The position numbers and the translations under genes were made by a program. A DNA stretch of 64,000 bases from Virgibacillus doumboii (GTDB taxonomy: Bacteria > Bacillota > Bacilli > Bacillales > Amphibacillaceae): the NCBI RefSeq assembly GCF_902806455.1, contig NZ_CADCWQ010000001.1:744001-808000 (forward strand), in the 5' to 3' direction. Positions 15,931 through 24,621 of this stretch are shown one piece after another. Position 1 is the first letter of the stretch, and each line of letters starts with the position of its first letter. The notes beneath the pieces are model-generated. The model searched no databases and was not told the origin of the DNA. It saw only the letters and a list, made by a program, of their open reading frames with translations.

Positions 15931-17624
15931 TATCCAGCCACCTCTTGTTTTTTATTGATAGTTGGGATTTCAATTTGTATTTCTGTTCCTAAAGCCGGGC
16001 TGCCATCGATTGAAAACGTTCCTGCAAACGTGTTTACGATGCTTTGCATATTATGGAGCCCGATTCCTTTTTCTTTTTTCCCATCAACGTCTCTATGTAA
16101 GTCAATTCCAATGCCATCATCAAAAATGGTTAGGGCTGTTTTTTTCTCATGCAATGTTAACTTTATGTCTATGCTATTGCATTTCCCATGTCTTGCAGCA
16201 TTACCGCACGCTTCACAGATAATCCGGTAAAGCGCCTGCTTCTGATCATTTGAAATCAAAGTCTCTTTGCCGGTAATACGGTGGTTAATTTGAATATCAT
16301 TCAGCCTGGAAAATTCATCAAAGTATTTTCTTATTTGAACAAAAAACGGCTTCTCATCTTTTTTCACTGAACTCAGATGGTAAATGGCTGACCGGAGTTC
16401 TTTGATTGTTGCATTTATCGACTGTGACAGGAACTGATACTCTTTGTTTAATTCGCCAGGCGTCATTTTTTGACTTTTGACCTGTAAACTGTGCATTGCA
16501 AAGGCCATGCCGAACAATCGTTGTGAAACACTGTCATGGATTTCGTTAGCGATACGGTTTTGCTCCTCTACAATAAGCATCTGGTCTTTCATCTGATCCA
16601 TATGAATTCGTTCAAGCATGATTTCACTGAGGTCGGTTAAAAATTCAAAAGTACGGTTGAGCAGGAATGTATTCTCCAATTCACTGGAACTTTCAATCTT
16701 AACTCCGAGAACGCCAATATTATGCGAGGTTCTAATTATTTTCATCAAATATAATTCATCATTAATTGTTTTTGTGAAAGGTTCCCTCTTCCCGCGGATA
16801 GTGCTCCATTCACTCTTAAGTGCTTCTTCCATACCGGTATCGTTTGCAGTATGTTCCAGGTAGCTGTTTTGATGATTTATGTCTGTCAGCCAAAAGAACG
16901 CCACATCATGTTGTGTGCATTTAACTAACGAAGAGGTTATTTCTTCCGTCAGTTTTTCGGCGTTTTTTTCAGAAGCAAAATTCTCCATCAAATGGTAAAG
17001 CGACATAACGTGATCCAACGCTTCCTGGTATTTTTGGTTCGTTTCTGTAAGTTTGTCGTTAACTTGGATTAAATCCTGCTGCTGCACTTTTAGCAGGCTT
17101 GCTTTCTCGTCCAGTGCTTTTGTTAACCCTGAAAATAATCTTGCAAGCAAAGTTATCAGTACACATACAAGGTAAAAGTAGGATTTTTCTTCCAATACCA
17201 TAGCGATACTGTCGTGAGCAATTAAGGTTGCGCTGGCAAGAAAGAAAGTTAATACACCCCAGCAAAATAACGGCCTCAGGAAGCTTGCAGCAACCAAAAC
17301 GGGATTCAGTGCATACCAAATGAATGGACTTGATATGCCGCCAGTTGGGATTAACAGAAACGTCAACCCAAGCGTTTCCGTTAAGACGATTAATTTCAGA
17401 ATGGAGTTATTTTCTAAATACTTCCGCTGCAAATCAGTGATTATCCAGGCTGCAATCCCCAATGACAAAACAACGACCGTTTTGAAAATAAATGGTGATT
17501 GCGGCCCAAGTAAAAAGAAGAATGAAGTCAATATTAGCGAAATATATCGGTATAGAAACACAAGATGCACTTTACTTGTAGGGTCCATTTTTATAAAACG
17601 GTAAAACTGGTTAACCTTTTGCAT
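15930..17624 (-). CDS. Sensor histidine kinase, NarX/DegS-like, with membrane and GAF-like domains
   Basis: About 564 residues from the ATG at 17624, which follows AGGAAG. The first ~200 residues hold five or six membrane helices with very short loops, then a coiled coil, a GAF-like region (~240-350), a HisKA_3 dimerisation domain with the phospho-histidine in NEIHDSVSQRLFGM, and an HATPase domain (NAARHG, DDGIGID, GIGLHNM). The first 14 nt overlap the DUF5305 gene and the end overlaps the regulator. The membrane-embedded sensor suggests detection of an envelope or membrane signal. Confidence 0.9.
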   Translation of the reverse strand: MQKVNQFYRFIKMDPTSKVHLVFLYRYISLILTSFFFLLGPQSPFIFKTVVVLSLGIAAWIITDLQRKYLENNSILKLIVLTETLGLTFLLIPTGGISSPFIWYALNPVLVAASFLRPLFCWGVLTFFLASATLIAHDSIAMVLEEKSYFYLVCVLITLLARLFSGLTKALDEKASLLKVQQQDLIQVNDKLTETNQKYQEALDHVMSLYHLMENFASEKNAEKLTEEITSSLVKCTQHDVAFFWLTDINHQNSYLEHTANDTGMEEALKSEWSTIRGKREPFTKTINDELYLMKIIRTSHNIGVLGVKIESSSELENTFLLNRTFEFLTDLSEIMLERIHMDQMKDQMLIVEEQNRIANEIHDSVSQRLFGMAFAMHSLQVKSQKMTPGELNKEYQFLSQSINATIKELRSAIYHLSSVKKDEKPFFVQIRKYFDEFSRLNDIQINHRITGKETLISNDQKQALYRIICEACGNAARHGKCNSIDIKLTLHEKKTALTIFDDGIGIDLHRDVDGKKEKGIGLHNMQSIVNTFAGTFSIDGSPALGTEIQIEIPTINKKQEVAG

Positions 17625-18702
17625 AAGCTGTTTCACTTCCTGTACGCGTCTCAATACTTTTATGTGTTTCATAACTGTACAAGTAATCCCCGTCAACGAT
17701 AAAATAAACGGCGCTTCCATCATGGTGGTCGTTGTAACAAAAAATTGGCAGTTCTTTTTCATCAGCAATCTTGATGACGGATTTAAAGGAATCAAGCGTG
17801 AAAATGGATTTCTTGGCAATATTTACTTTGTGTTTTACCGGAATGATTCGGTTACCGTGCTTATTATTGATTTTTTCTGCCAGTGTTGCCGGCTTTCTTT
17901 CACGATTATTAATCAGGTCTCGATAGGCAAAAATAATTGCTGCCAGTAAAAGAAGGCTTAATATTGTACTGGTTGTTCTGACCGGAGTAAGCGGCAGTTC
18001 GAGTCCAGTTAGTGTATTTGTCATCGTTTCTGTCATTGTAAATGGAACAGCGGAAGTGAATACTTTTTCACTCGCCAGTGTTATCTCGTTATATGAAAGC
18101 TGGAAGGCAAGATGATCCTGTGCCTGAATTGCCTTTTCCACGCCACCGGATGTAATGGTTCCCTCGATATTCGGTACTACTTCTAACGTATATTGATCAG
18201 GACTGATGCCTGTTTCTTCCTCCACCTGTGTTATGAAAGATTTGATATTTTCCAGATTAATTTTGTAGCTATCATCGATAACTGCTATGTTCGTTCCCTC
18301 TTGCTTAAAGGGTTGTTTCTCCTCCAACGGAAATGCTTTCTCCCAAAGGTTCCCGGCCTTGACTAATAACTGGACTTCGTGTGTGCCTTCAGCCAGAACT
18401 TGCTCATTGGAGTTTATCGTCGTATTCATGTTAAGCGGGATTGAGGTAGTGATTTGTTTGAAGATCGTATCGTCTGCTTCAATCGTCCCACCGTCCGGAT
18501 GCAGAATGTTTGGTGTAACCGTCGCTTTATAATCGTATTGTGTTTGAACTTGTGCGGTGTTCTCGTTGGTCTGTTTTGTAATGGTAGTTGGCTGTAATAA
18601 AGAATAGGCTGATACAGCGGTTGAGATGAAAAATAAAACAATAAGGCTGGTCATGAATTTCTTGTTCTTTCTATTAAGTAGTTTTGTCATTGTCTGCTTC
18701 AC
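17611..18702 (-). CDS. DUF5305-like membrane-anchored exported protein
   Basis: 363 residues. An N-terminal helix (FMTSLIVLFFISTAVSAYSLL), an extracytoplasmic domain of about 200 residues rich in beta-strand patterns (YDYKATVTPNILHPDG, LAFQLSYNEITLASEKVF), a second helix near 245-262 (ILSLLLLAAIIFAY), and a cytoplasmic tail of about 100 residues. This layout matches DUF5305 proteins found beside SipW-like signal peptidases. The GTG start overlaps the previous stop (GTGA). It may help export or sense SipW substrates; that role is inferred from context. Confidence 0.75.
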   Translation of the reverse strand: MKQTMTKLLNRKNKKFMTSLIVLFFISTAVSAYSLLQPTTITKQTNENTAQVQTQYDYKATVTPNILHPDGGTIEADDTIFKQITTSIPLNMNTTINSNEQVLAEGTHEVQLLVKAGNLWEKAFPLEEKQPFKQEGTNIAVIDDSYKINLENIKSFITQVEEETGISPDQYTLEVVPNIEGTITSGGVEKAIQAQDHLAFQLSYNEITLASEKVFTSAVPFTMTETMTNTLTGLELPLTPVRTTSTILSLLLLAAIIFAYRDLINNRERKPATLAEKINNKHGNRIIPVKHKVNIAKKSIFTLDSFKSVIKIADEKELPIFCYNDHHDGSAVYFIVDGDYLYSYETHKSIETRTGSETAYAKG

Positions 18703-19124
18703 TTGTTATCACCCTTCTGATTTTCCATTAGGTCCGGTATGGTTGATTTTATTTCTGCACTGCCGCCGTTCCAATAGGTGTCAATTCGGAGTACTTTTCC
18801 GGATAGCTTTTTTGGATCGCCGGTTATATTAAATTCCTGAACTCCTCCAGGTTTAATAGCTGAACTATCTTTTCCTAAATTAATAGCCCTCTGGTCAGAC
18901 CCGTTCAGGACGCTAACCCTATCGATATGGATTGTTTTGACTGTATTATTTGTTACCGTAAACCTCTTTCCTTTTGTGTAATTTATTGCGATGAGAGCGC
19001 TTTCTTCTGAGACAATGGATAAATTGGCTTCATTTTTCACTTTGGCAGTTGTAAAACTACTCGTATGCAATAACAGAAATGACAAGGATGCAAAAACCGC
19101 TGCCAGCGACAAAATAACTTTCAA
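18699..19124 (-). CDS. Small exported protein of the SipW-associated island
   Basis: 141 residues with an N-terminal signal-like helix (VILSLAAVFASLSFLLLHTSSFTTA) and a small beta-rich domain (KGKRFTVTNNTVKTIHIDRVSVLN). The composition resembles TasA/camelysin-type SipW substrates, but no specific family is recognised. TTG start with AGGAGGG seven bases upstream. It is the first gene of a coupled operon (this gene, DUF5305, kinase, regulator) and is preceded by an attenuator-like hairpin. Confidence 0.68.
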   Translation of the reverse strand: MKVILSLAAVFASLSFLLLHTSSFTTAKVKNEANLSIVSEESALIAINYTKGKRFTVTNNTVKTIHIDRVSVLNGSDQRAINLGKDSSAIKPGGVQEFNITGDPKKLSGKVLRIDTYWNGGSAEIKSTIPDLMENQKGDNK

Positions 19125-19147
19125 TGTATTCCCTCCTGAATTTCATA

Positions 19148-19255
19148 ATAAAAACCTAATTAACGGGACAGTTGTCCACAATTAATTAGGCCGGTTGCAC
19201 CACTCACTCCACACGCCCCTGGTGCCCATATATGGGACGTATTTCATAGTTTCCT
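19148..19255 (-). promoter_or_regulatory. Structured leader with terminator-like hairpin
   Basis: On the minus strand a GCACCA/TGGTGC hairpin (about 19197-19227) is followed by CCTAATTAA / TTAATTAGG enclosing GGAC/GTCC, and then TTTTTATT (about 19148-19191). The T-tract ends just before the ribosome binding site of the operon's first gene. The arrangement resembles transcription attenuation or a riboswitch expression platform. I could not match the upstream part to a known riboswitch class. Confidence 0.55.
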
Positions 19256-19395
19256 GGAAAAATATTTTATTTCATAGTCTATTATAACTATTAGGCTGCG
19301 GAGATTTTGTCAGTTTATGTGGGTGGGGAGGTTCTAGTTTTGTCGAAAGAGTAGAAGTAATGTTTTCTATTGTTATATTAGATAATAAACAAAGT

Positions 19396-19423
19396 AAAAC
19401 AGCCCTATTTCTAGGACTGTTTT
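19396..19423 (-). terminator. Terminator after the DUF1102-like gene
   Basis: Stem AAAACAG-CCTA / TAGG-CTGTTTT with a short loop, 11 nt past the stop of the minus-strand gene. Confidence 0.8.
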
Positions 19424-19433
19424 ATCAAAACTA

Positions 19434-20009
19434 TTATTGTGGCATAACACTTTCTGCGTTAACAATTATGTCAAAATTACGTTCTTCTTGATGTTTATTT
19501 GAACCGTGCATAGACTCTAATTTCAAATTAATTTGTCTTTCTTCATTTGGTTCAAGTGTAAAAGTATACTCCCCAGCGCCAGCACCATACATGCCGTTAA
19601 TTTGAGTCCAGGAATCTTCAAGGCTACTTAAATAAGTATTAATTCCTTGAGTTTGTCCTTTTGTATCAACTTTTGGGTTAGTTTCAATCGAAACGTTTAC
19701 AGCATGTTCTGAATTATTTTTCACTGTGAATAATTTATCCCAGGAATAAGTACTGTTATTTTGAATACCAAAATCTGAGTCACCAAAACCTTTATCCAGA
19801 TCGATTTTTAATTTGTCTGCACCAGCTGTATTATAAAATGATGCATTGTGTTGTTTACTTTCCTTGAGTGCCAATAGTGAGCTGTTTGTATTCTCGATAT
19901 TAAATGACATATCATTGCTTACACTGGCTTTTGTATAAGACATCGCCGCCATCACACTCGAGAGTGCCAGTAGTAAAACTACCAATAGTAATCCCTTCTT
20001 CATTTTCAT
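19434..20009 (-). CDS. DUF1102-like exported protein, probable SipW substrate
   Basis: 191 residues. The signal peptide is MKMKKGLLLVVLLLALSSVMAAMSY with a basic start and long hydrophobic core. The mature part is beta-rich with a VKNNSEHAVNVSIETNP segment and a C-terminal half ending in YTFTLEPNEERQINLKLES, a pattern seen in DUF1102 and related fibre/biofilm proteins cleaved by SipW-type peptidases. AGGAGGA precedes the ATG. It is divergent from sipW with a 244-nt shared control region. Its role as surface or matrix protein is inferred. Confidence 0.72.
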   Translation of the reverse strand: MKMKKGLLLVVLLLALSSVMAAMSYTKASVSNDMSFNIENTNSSLLALKESKQHNASFYNTAGADKLKIDLDKGFGDSDFGIQNNSTYSWDKLFTVKNNSEHAVNVSIETNPKVDTKGQTQGINTYLSSLEDSWTQINGMYGAGAGEYTFTLEPNEERQINLKLESMHGSNKHQEERNFDIIVNAESVMPQ

Positions 20010-20143
20010 ACGAAAATTCCTCCTAAAAATTTTATTCGGCTTGTTGCCGTGTTTTTTGTTGATAATTCAAGTATAGGAGGTTGTTCGGCCTTTTTCGTCA
20101 CTCGCAAGTATGCTTTTGGCAAAACATTAGTCTACTTCTTAAC

Positions 20144-20200
20144 TTCTACCTTCGACTAATAAAGGTATACTTTTGTACCAGATGAATTCTACTTTCGAGT
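20144..20200. promoter_or_regulatory. Two TTCTACYTTCGA motifs in the divergent sipW control region
   Basis: TTCTACCTTCGACT at 20144 and TTCTACTTTCGAGT at 20187 share 11 of 14 bases and lie 43 nt apart between the divergent DUF1102-like and sipW genes. A looser inverted copy is at 19342 (GTCGAAAGAGTAGAA). They are candidate binding sites for the island's response regulator. Confidence 0.35.
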
Positions 20201-20253
20201 GATTATTCTTACCCGGATTTTCAATAAAATAGAAGGGGAGAGGAGCGAACTCT

Positions 20254-21363
20254 ATGAAAGTTATATCAAAATTGATAACGATTATGCTGGCCGCTGTTGT
20301 ACTATGTTCACTTATAGCTGCGATCGGATCAGCCATTACGAAGGAACCTGTTTTGTTTTCGGTAATTCGTTCTAATAGTATGTCTCCTGTTTGGGAACGG
20401 GGAGATATGGTAGTAATTGAAAATGTAAGTAAGAATGATTCGATACATAATGAAGACATTGTATTTTTTAAAACAGAAGAAGGAAGTCTTGCAGATAAAG
20501 GATGGATTGCACACCGGGTAATGGGCGGTAATAATGAAGAAGGTTTTATTACAAAGGGTGATGCCAACGAATATACCGATCAGGAGTCTTCGGGGACCGG
20601 GCCGATTCCGAGGGATGCGATTGCTGGAAGAGCCGTTACCTTTGGTGAAACTCCAATCGTCATTCCAAAAATAGGCTACTTATCACTATGGATGGAAAAA
20701 TTTCAAAGTACTCCCATTTTATTACCGGCCGTTGCAATAATTCTTGCTTTGTTAATTGGGGTTGGGGAATTGAAATCCGATAAGAGTAATAAAAAGAAAG
20801 GTAAGGGAATCGAGCTGCAGCTAATCTATATAATAGGTGGATTAACGATTGCTGTTATTATGGGCGGGACGATGCTTACTTCAGGCCAAAAGTTAAATCT
20901 GGTCTATGAAGTTTCGGAAAAGAGTGAGGGGGTTTTAATGGGAAGTGATGTTGGTATACTGAAAATTGGTGAAGAGGTTTCGAAGCCGTTATCGGAACTT
21001 AATAATCAGGGGTTTTTTCCATTATTCGGAACCATCACAACTGATGATAGACAAATCACGTTAAGCCATAAACAAGTTGTTCTTTCACAGGGGGAGCAAG
21101 TAAGCACGAACTATACTGTAACTGCACAGGGTCCCGGCGAGTATGAATCATCGATAAGAGTGGGATTGTTTTATCCGTTTCTACCGCCATCGGTCATATA
21201 TTTCCTGGCACAGAAGAGTTACTGGCTGGCGCTTGCAGCCGTTTCAATTGTACCTGGCCTGCCATTGATTGCGTATCCGTTCCTAAATGGAAAAATGCGG
21301 CGGCGAGTTTTTAAAGTAATCCGAAAGAGGAAGCGGAAAATGCAAAGTGCAATGCCGTTTTGA
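20254..21363 (+). CDS. sipW: SipW-type (ER-type) signal peptidase I with extended C-terminus
   Basis: 369 residues. An N-terminal helix is followed by the catalytic serine in IRSNSMSPVWERGDMV and the catalytic histidine in WIAHRVMG. Use of histidine rather than lysine marks the ER/archaeal-type branch like Bacillus SipW. GDANEYTD and PIPRDAIAG complete the family core by about residue 145. Unlike the usual ~190-residue enzymes, this one adds three more hydrophobic helices (about 155, 190 and 315) and an extracytoplasmic beta-rich segment between them. It should cleave the neighbouring exported proteins. Confidence 0.88.
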   Translation: MKVISKLITIMLAAVVLCSLIAAIGSAITKEPVLFSVIRSNSMSPVWERGDMVVIENVSKNDSIHNEDIVFFKTEEGSLADKGWIAHRVMGGNNEEGFITKGDANEYTDQESSGTGPIPRDAIAGRAVTFGETPIVIPKIGYLSLWMEKFQSTPILLPAVAIILALLIGVGELKSDKSNKKKGKGIELQLIYIIGGLTIAVIMGGTMLTSGQKLNLVYEVSEKSEGVLMGSDVGILKIGEEVSKPLSELNNQGFFPLFGTITTDDRQITLSHKQVVLSQGEQVSTNYTVTAQGPGEYESSIRVGLFYPFLPPSVIYFLAQKSYWLALAAVSIVPGLPLIAYPFLNGKMRRRVFKVIRKRKRKMQSAMPF

Positions 21364-21460
21364 TGGAAGAAATTTCTCCAGGAGCGGAATTTTCAACTCG
21401 ATCAAGAATAAATCAACACCAAGAAATATATCAACCCGAGAACACAAACGACATTCAGAA

Positions 21461-21505
21461 CAGGAGATTGAGCCACATCTTTTGATGATACGGCTTAATC
21501 TCCTG
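21461..21505. terminator. Hairpin between convergent sipW and hydratase genes
   Basis: Stem CAGGAGATTGAGCC / GGCTTAATCTCCTG, 14 bp with one mismatch and a 17-nt loop. It lies midway between two convergent genes, but neither side has a good T-tract, so termination is only presumed. Confidence 0.5.
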
Positions 21506-21527
21506 ATATTGACCCTCAACCATACAT

Positions 21528-22295
21528 TCACCTGACTTCCAAACTCACCTCACCAACACCATCAAACCGTACCTGATAGACACCCTTTTGCAATGACTCA
21601 GGCAAAATAAATGTACCTGATGAAATGATCATTCCTTTTTCAATCGTGCGTCCGCTTTTGGCAAGTTCTTTAATGAGCCACTCGATGGCATGGACAGGGT
21701 TGCCCAGTACTTCGGTTGAAGGTCCTTGAGCAATAATCTCGTCATCTAATCTCAGCTCGGCATGAATAGTCGCTAACTGCTCGTACGTTAATCCCTCAAC
21801 GGCATCACCAACTACAATTTTTCCGGCGACGGCACTGTCTGCAATAATTTGACCGAGGCTCAGCTCAGGAAACCAGTCGGTAAAACGGGAGTCGGGAATC
21901 TCAAGCCCTGGTGCAATACTCATTTTTTGTAAAATAGCTTGCTGATCGTCTGTTTCTGATAAATCTTCATTCGCAATAAACATCAATTCAACTTCAATTA
22001 AAGGTTCATTCATCTTCTCCAGCTCAATTGCTTCATCGGTCAGACTAGATTGGGTCAGTGCACCATAAAGAGGTGTTGTGGAATGGAAGAGTTCCTGTGT
22101 TTTTTCACTCGTTAAACTGATTTTGTAGCCGGCAAGGTTGTCGTTATTCTTTTCGGACTTTCTTTCCGTCAATTGATGTTGAATGTTATAAGCTTCCTTC
22201 TCACTGATATTTTCCGGGATTTCTTCTTTAGTAATTGGCTGCTTACGATTATAAGACTCGTAAAATACCTCAACCGGATTAGTAGCTTTGACCAT
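21528..22295 (-). CDS. 2-keto-4-pentenoate hydratase family protein
   Basis: About 255 residues from the ATG at 22295, with AGGTG upstream. The fold of MhpD/4-oxalocrotonate decarboxylase is indicated by AGYKISLTSEKTQ, PLIEVELMFIANEDL, APGLEIPDSRF and IADSAVAGKIVVG, where the Glu-x-Glu type metal ligands are placed. The family hydrates 2-hydroxypenta-2,4-dienoate or decarboxylates related oxo-acids. No aromatic ring-cleavage genes are nearby, so the substrate is uncertain. Confidence 0.82.
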   Translation of the reverse strand: MVKATNPVEVFYESYNRKQPITKEEIPENISEKEAYNIQHQLTERKSEKNNDNLAGYKISLTSEKTQELFHSTTPLYGALTQSSLTDEAIELEKMNEPLIEVELMFIANEDLSETDDQQAILQKMSIAPGLEIPDSRFTDWFPELSLGQIIADSAVAGKIVVGDAVEGLTYEQLATIHAELRLDDEIIAQGPSTEVLGNPVHAIEWLIKELAKSGRTIEKGMIISSGTFILPESLQKGVYQVRFDGVGEVSLEVR

Positions 22296-22440
22296 AGGGG
22301 GACACCTCATTTGTTTGATTTCCAAATATTATATCAGAAAATCAGTTTAGAATCCTATGATTTTTTAGTCATAAGGCGGATACATGTGCACAGAAAATAC
22401 GGTACAATTATTGCAGAAAGAATTTCAGGGAGGAATAGTA

Positions 22441-24243
22441 ATGGAGAAAGTAATGGATGAAACCTGGGACCTCGAGTCACTGTACCCAGGTGGAAAAGAC
22501 TCGAATGAATTAAACGAATTGATAGTCAGACTGGAACATGATTTACATGGACTGCAGGAAAAGATTAAATCATTTGATCAGGCAGATATTGAAAGCCTGG
22601 TGACGTTCTTTTCAGAAGTACAGACGTTTTATAATGAATCATTTGAGCTCGATGAATTTATGGTTTGTCTGTATGCCGTTAATGTTGATGATCCGGATGT
22701 AGCAAAACTCGTTGAAAAAAGCGAAATGATAAAGTCAGGTTTTGAATCATTAAAATTGGACATCGATCACCTTATTGACAGTTTGCCAGAAACACAATGG
22801 GACTTACTCATGCAGCATGATGAAGTAAAGAGATATCAATTTTATTTGGAAGAACGTAAACGAAGAATGGATGACAAGTTACCTTTGGAAATGGAAAAAA
22901 TGATTAATGATCTTTCGCTAAACGGGTTCGTTGGCTGGGAAGAGTATTATGAACAGATGATGGGGAAAATGCGCATCCCGGTGGAAAGGGATGGGAAAAC
23001 AGAAGAACTGTCAATCGGACAAACAATGGGTTATTTAATGTCTGCAAGTGACAGCTCCACACGGAAGAACATCGCACGCAGCCTTGTTAAAGTGTGCAGT
23101 GAGCAGGCGGACGCCTTTGCGACTGCATTAAATCGAATCAGCGGGTTCCGTCTTGATGTTTACAAACAACGCGGGTGGCACAATGTTTTAAAGGAAGCGA
23201 TGGAAGATAATCGGATTCAGGAGGAAACGGTTCAAACAATGGTTTCGGCAATTGTGGAAAATAAGTCCGTCGTACAGACTTTTTTCAAACGAAAAGCCGA
23301 GGTGATGAAACAGGATAAATTAAACTGGTATGACGCTGAAATTCCAAGCTTTACGAGTGACAGCAAGCTCTCCTACAACGAGGCAGCGGATATCATTATC
23401 ACCCAGTTTCACAAGTTCAGTAAAAAACTTGGTGATTTTGCTGAGCGGGCATTTCGTGAAGGCTGGATTGAGGCTGAAAATCGTAAAGGAAAAATGCACG
23501 GCGGATTTTGCGCCAACATGACTGTAGCAAAAGAAAGCCGAATTTTCCTTACATATACCGGCAGCTACCAGGATGTTGTGACGATTGCTCATGAGCTTGG
23601 CCATGCATACCACAACCATATTTTGCATGATGAACCTGCCTTTGCACAGCAAGTAAGTACGAGTGTTGCTGAAACAGCATCAACTTTTTTAGAAAACCTT
23701 GTATTGGATGCAGCGATTGAGCATGCGGCAACGGAGAAGGATAAGCTATCCCTGTTGGAAATGAAAATTTTAAATGGTTTAAAGTATCAGGTAAGCGTGC
23801 CTGCGATGTTTTCTTTTGAACAAAAGCTGTATGAAAAAAGGAAGGCCGGTACATTGACAGCAAATGAAATTTCCGATTTGATGGAACAGGAGATGAAGGA
23901 AGTTTTCGGGGACATTATGGGTGAAAACAACCGTTATTTATGGGTGACTCTTGCTCACTTTTTTGATACCGAATTAGCATTTTTCAACATTCCATATACG
24001 ATTGGCTATTTGTTCAGTAATGGAATTTACGCATTGTCAAAGGAGCAGGGCGATCAGTTTCCTGAGCAATATGATGCGCTTTTGCTTGATACAGGAAGAA
24101 TGACTGTGGAGGAACTGGCACATCACCATTTAGGCAGGGATATTAAAGAAAAAGCATTTTGGAATGAGTCACTTCAGCCTGTTAAAAAGGCAATTGATGA
24201 GTACCTGGAATTAACAGAAGAATACGCGGCACAACGCTCCTAA
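22441..24243 (+). CDS. M3 family oligoendopeptidase (PepF-like)
   Basis: 600 residues, typical for the family, starting at the ATG with GGGAGG seven bases before. The zinc motif HELGHAYHNH is present near residue 385, with the downstream glutamate in SVAETASTFLENLVL. It degrades oligopeptides in the cytoplasm. The frame extends upstream to 22384 but without a ribosome binding site. It is divergent from the hydratase and has its own terminator, which begins inside the last codons. Confidence 0.93.
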   Translation: MEKVMDETWDLESLYPGGKDSNELNELIVRLEHDLHGLQEKIKSFDQADIESLVTFFSEVQTFYNESFELDEFMVCLYAVNVDDPDVAKLVEKSEMIKSGFESLKLDIDHLIDSLPETQWDLLMQHDEVKRYQFYLEERKRRMDDKLPLEMEKMINDLSLNGFVGWEEYYEQMMGKMRIPVERDGKTEELSIGQTMGYLMSASDSSTRKNIARSLVKVCSEQADAFATALNRISGFRLDVYKQRGWHNVLKEAMEDNRIQEETVQTMVSAIVENKSVVQTFFKRKAEVMKQDKLNWYDAEIPSFTSDSKLSYNEAADIIITQFHKFSKKLGDFAERAFREGWIEAENRKGKMHGGFCANMTVAKESRIFLTYTGSYQDVVTIAHELGHAYHNHILHDEPAFAQQVSTSVAETASTFLENLVLDAAIEHAATEKDKLSLLEMKILNGLKYQVSVPAMFSFEQKLYEKRKAGTLTANEISDLMEQEMKEVFGDIMGENNRYLWVTLAHFFDTELAFFNIPYTIGYLFSNGIYALSKEQGDQFPEQYDALLLDTGRMTVEELAHHHLGRDIKEKAFWNESLQPVKKAIDEYLELTEEYAAQRS

Positions 24244-24264
24244 TCTAGGGGGCGTTGTTTTTTT
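24231..24264 (+). terminator. Terminator overlapping the end of the M3 peptidase gene
   Basis: ACAACGCTCC / GGGGCGTTGT stem enclosing the stop codon, followed by seven T residues. Confidence 0.85.
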
Positions 24265-24373
24265 GCAAAGAAGTGCGAGCATATGGGCGCATGTATCCGG
24301 AACCGAAACCATCAATAACGAATAAAATAGTATTAAATAAAAAAATAAATATTTGAAATTATTTAAATAATGA

Positions 24374-24403
24374 TTGACATTAAAAAAAGTCCTGAACTAT
24401 AAT
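24374..24403 (+). promoter_or_regulatory. SigA-type promoter of doeA
   Basis: TTGACA, 18-nt spacer, TATAAT: both hexamers are perfect matches. The operator begins 15 nt downstream. The start codon is 219 nt downstream of the -10 box, leaving a long leader. Confidence 0.85.
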
Positions 24404-24418
24404 ATAGGTAACAGACAT

Positions 24419-24433
24419 TGTCGACAATCGACA
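24419..24433. promoter_or_regulatory. Operator TGTCGACAATCGACA at the doeA promoter
   Basis: A perfect inverted repeat TGTCG-N5-CGACA, located 15 nt after the -10 box. The identical 15-mer occurs at the same distance from the -10 box of the gntR promoter (32549). It is the likely binding site of the FadR-type regulator encoded at 32602. Confidence 0.78.
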
Positions 24434-24564
24434 GAATGATGACAAGTAGTAATACACCTATTATCCTTGCAGATTATTACATACACTATTCGATACACTA
24501 AATCTATGCTTTTCAAACATTTTCGTGATGATCTATTAATGAAAGATTTATATTTTTAACCGAT

Positions 24565-24580
24565 TAGTAAGCGCTTTCAT
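24565..24580. promoter_or_regulatory. cre-like site in the doeA leader
   Basis: TAGTAAGCGCTTTCAT matches 15 of 16 positions of the CcpA consensus WTGNNARCGNWWWCAW. It is downstream of the promoter and 40 nt before the start codon, so CcpA would act as a roadblock, consistent with carbon catabolite repression. Confidence 0.6.
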
Positions 24581-24621
24581 TTTAAAATTAATTTAATAAG
24601 GCACGAAGGGAAGGATGATTT

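Noticed and set aside
17625..17819. N-terminal extension of the histidine kinase frame
   Set aside because: It overlaps the DUF5305 gene, reads as non-protein-like sequence, and the ATG at 17624 has a plausible site.
19148..19255. Known riboswitch class in the SipW-island leader
   Set aside because: The conserved cores of c-di-GMP, c-di-AMP, SAM, guanidine, ZTP and fluoride classes were not found; only the attenuator-like hairpins are supported.
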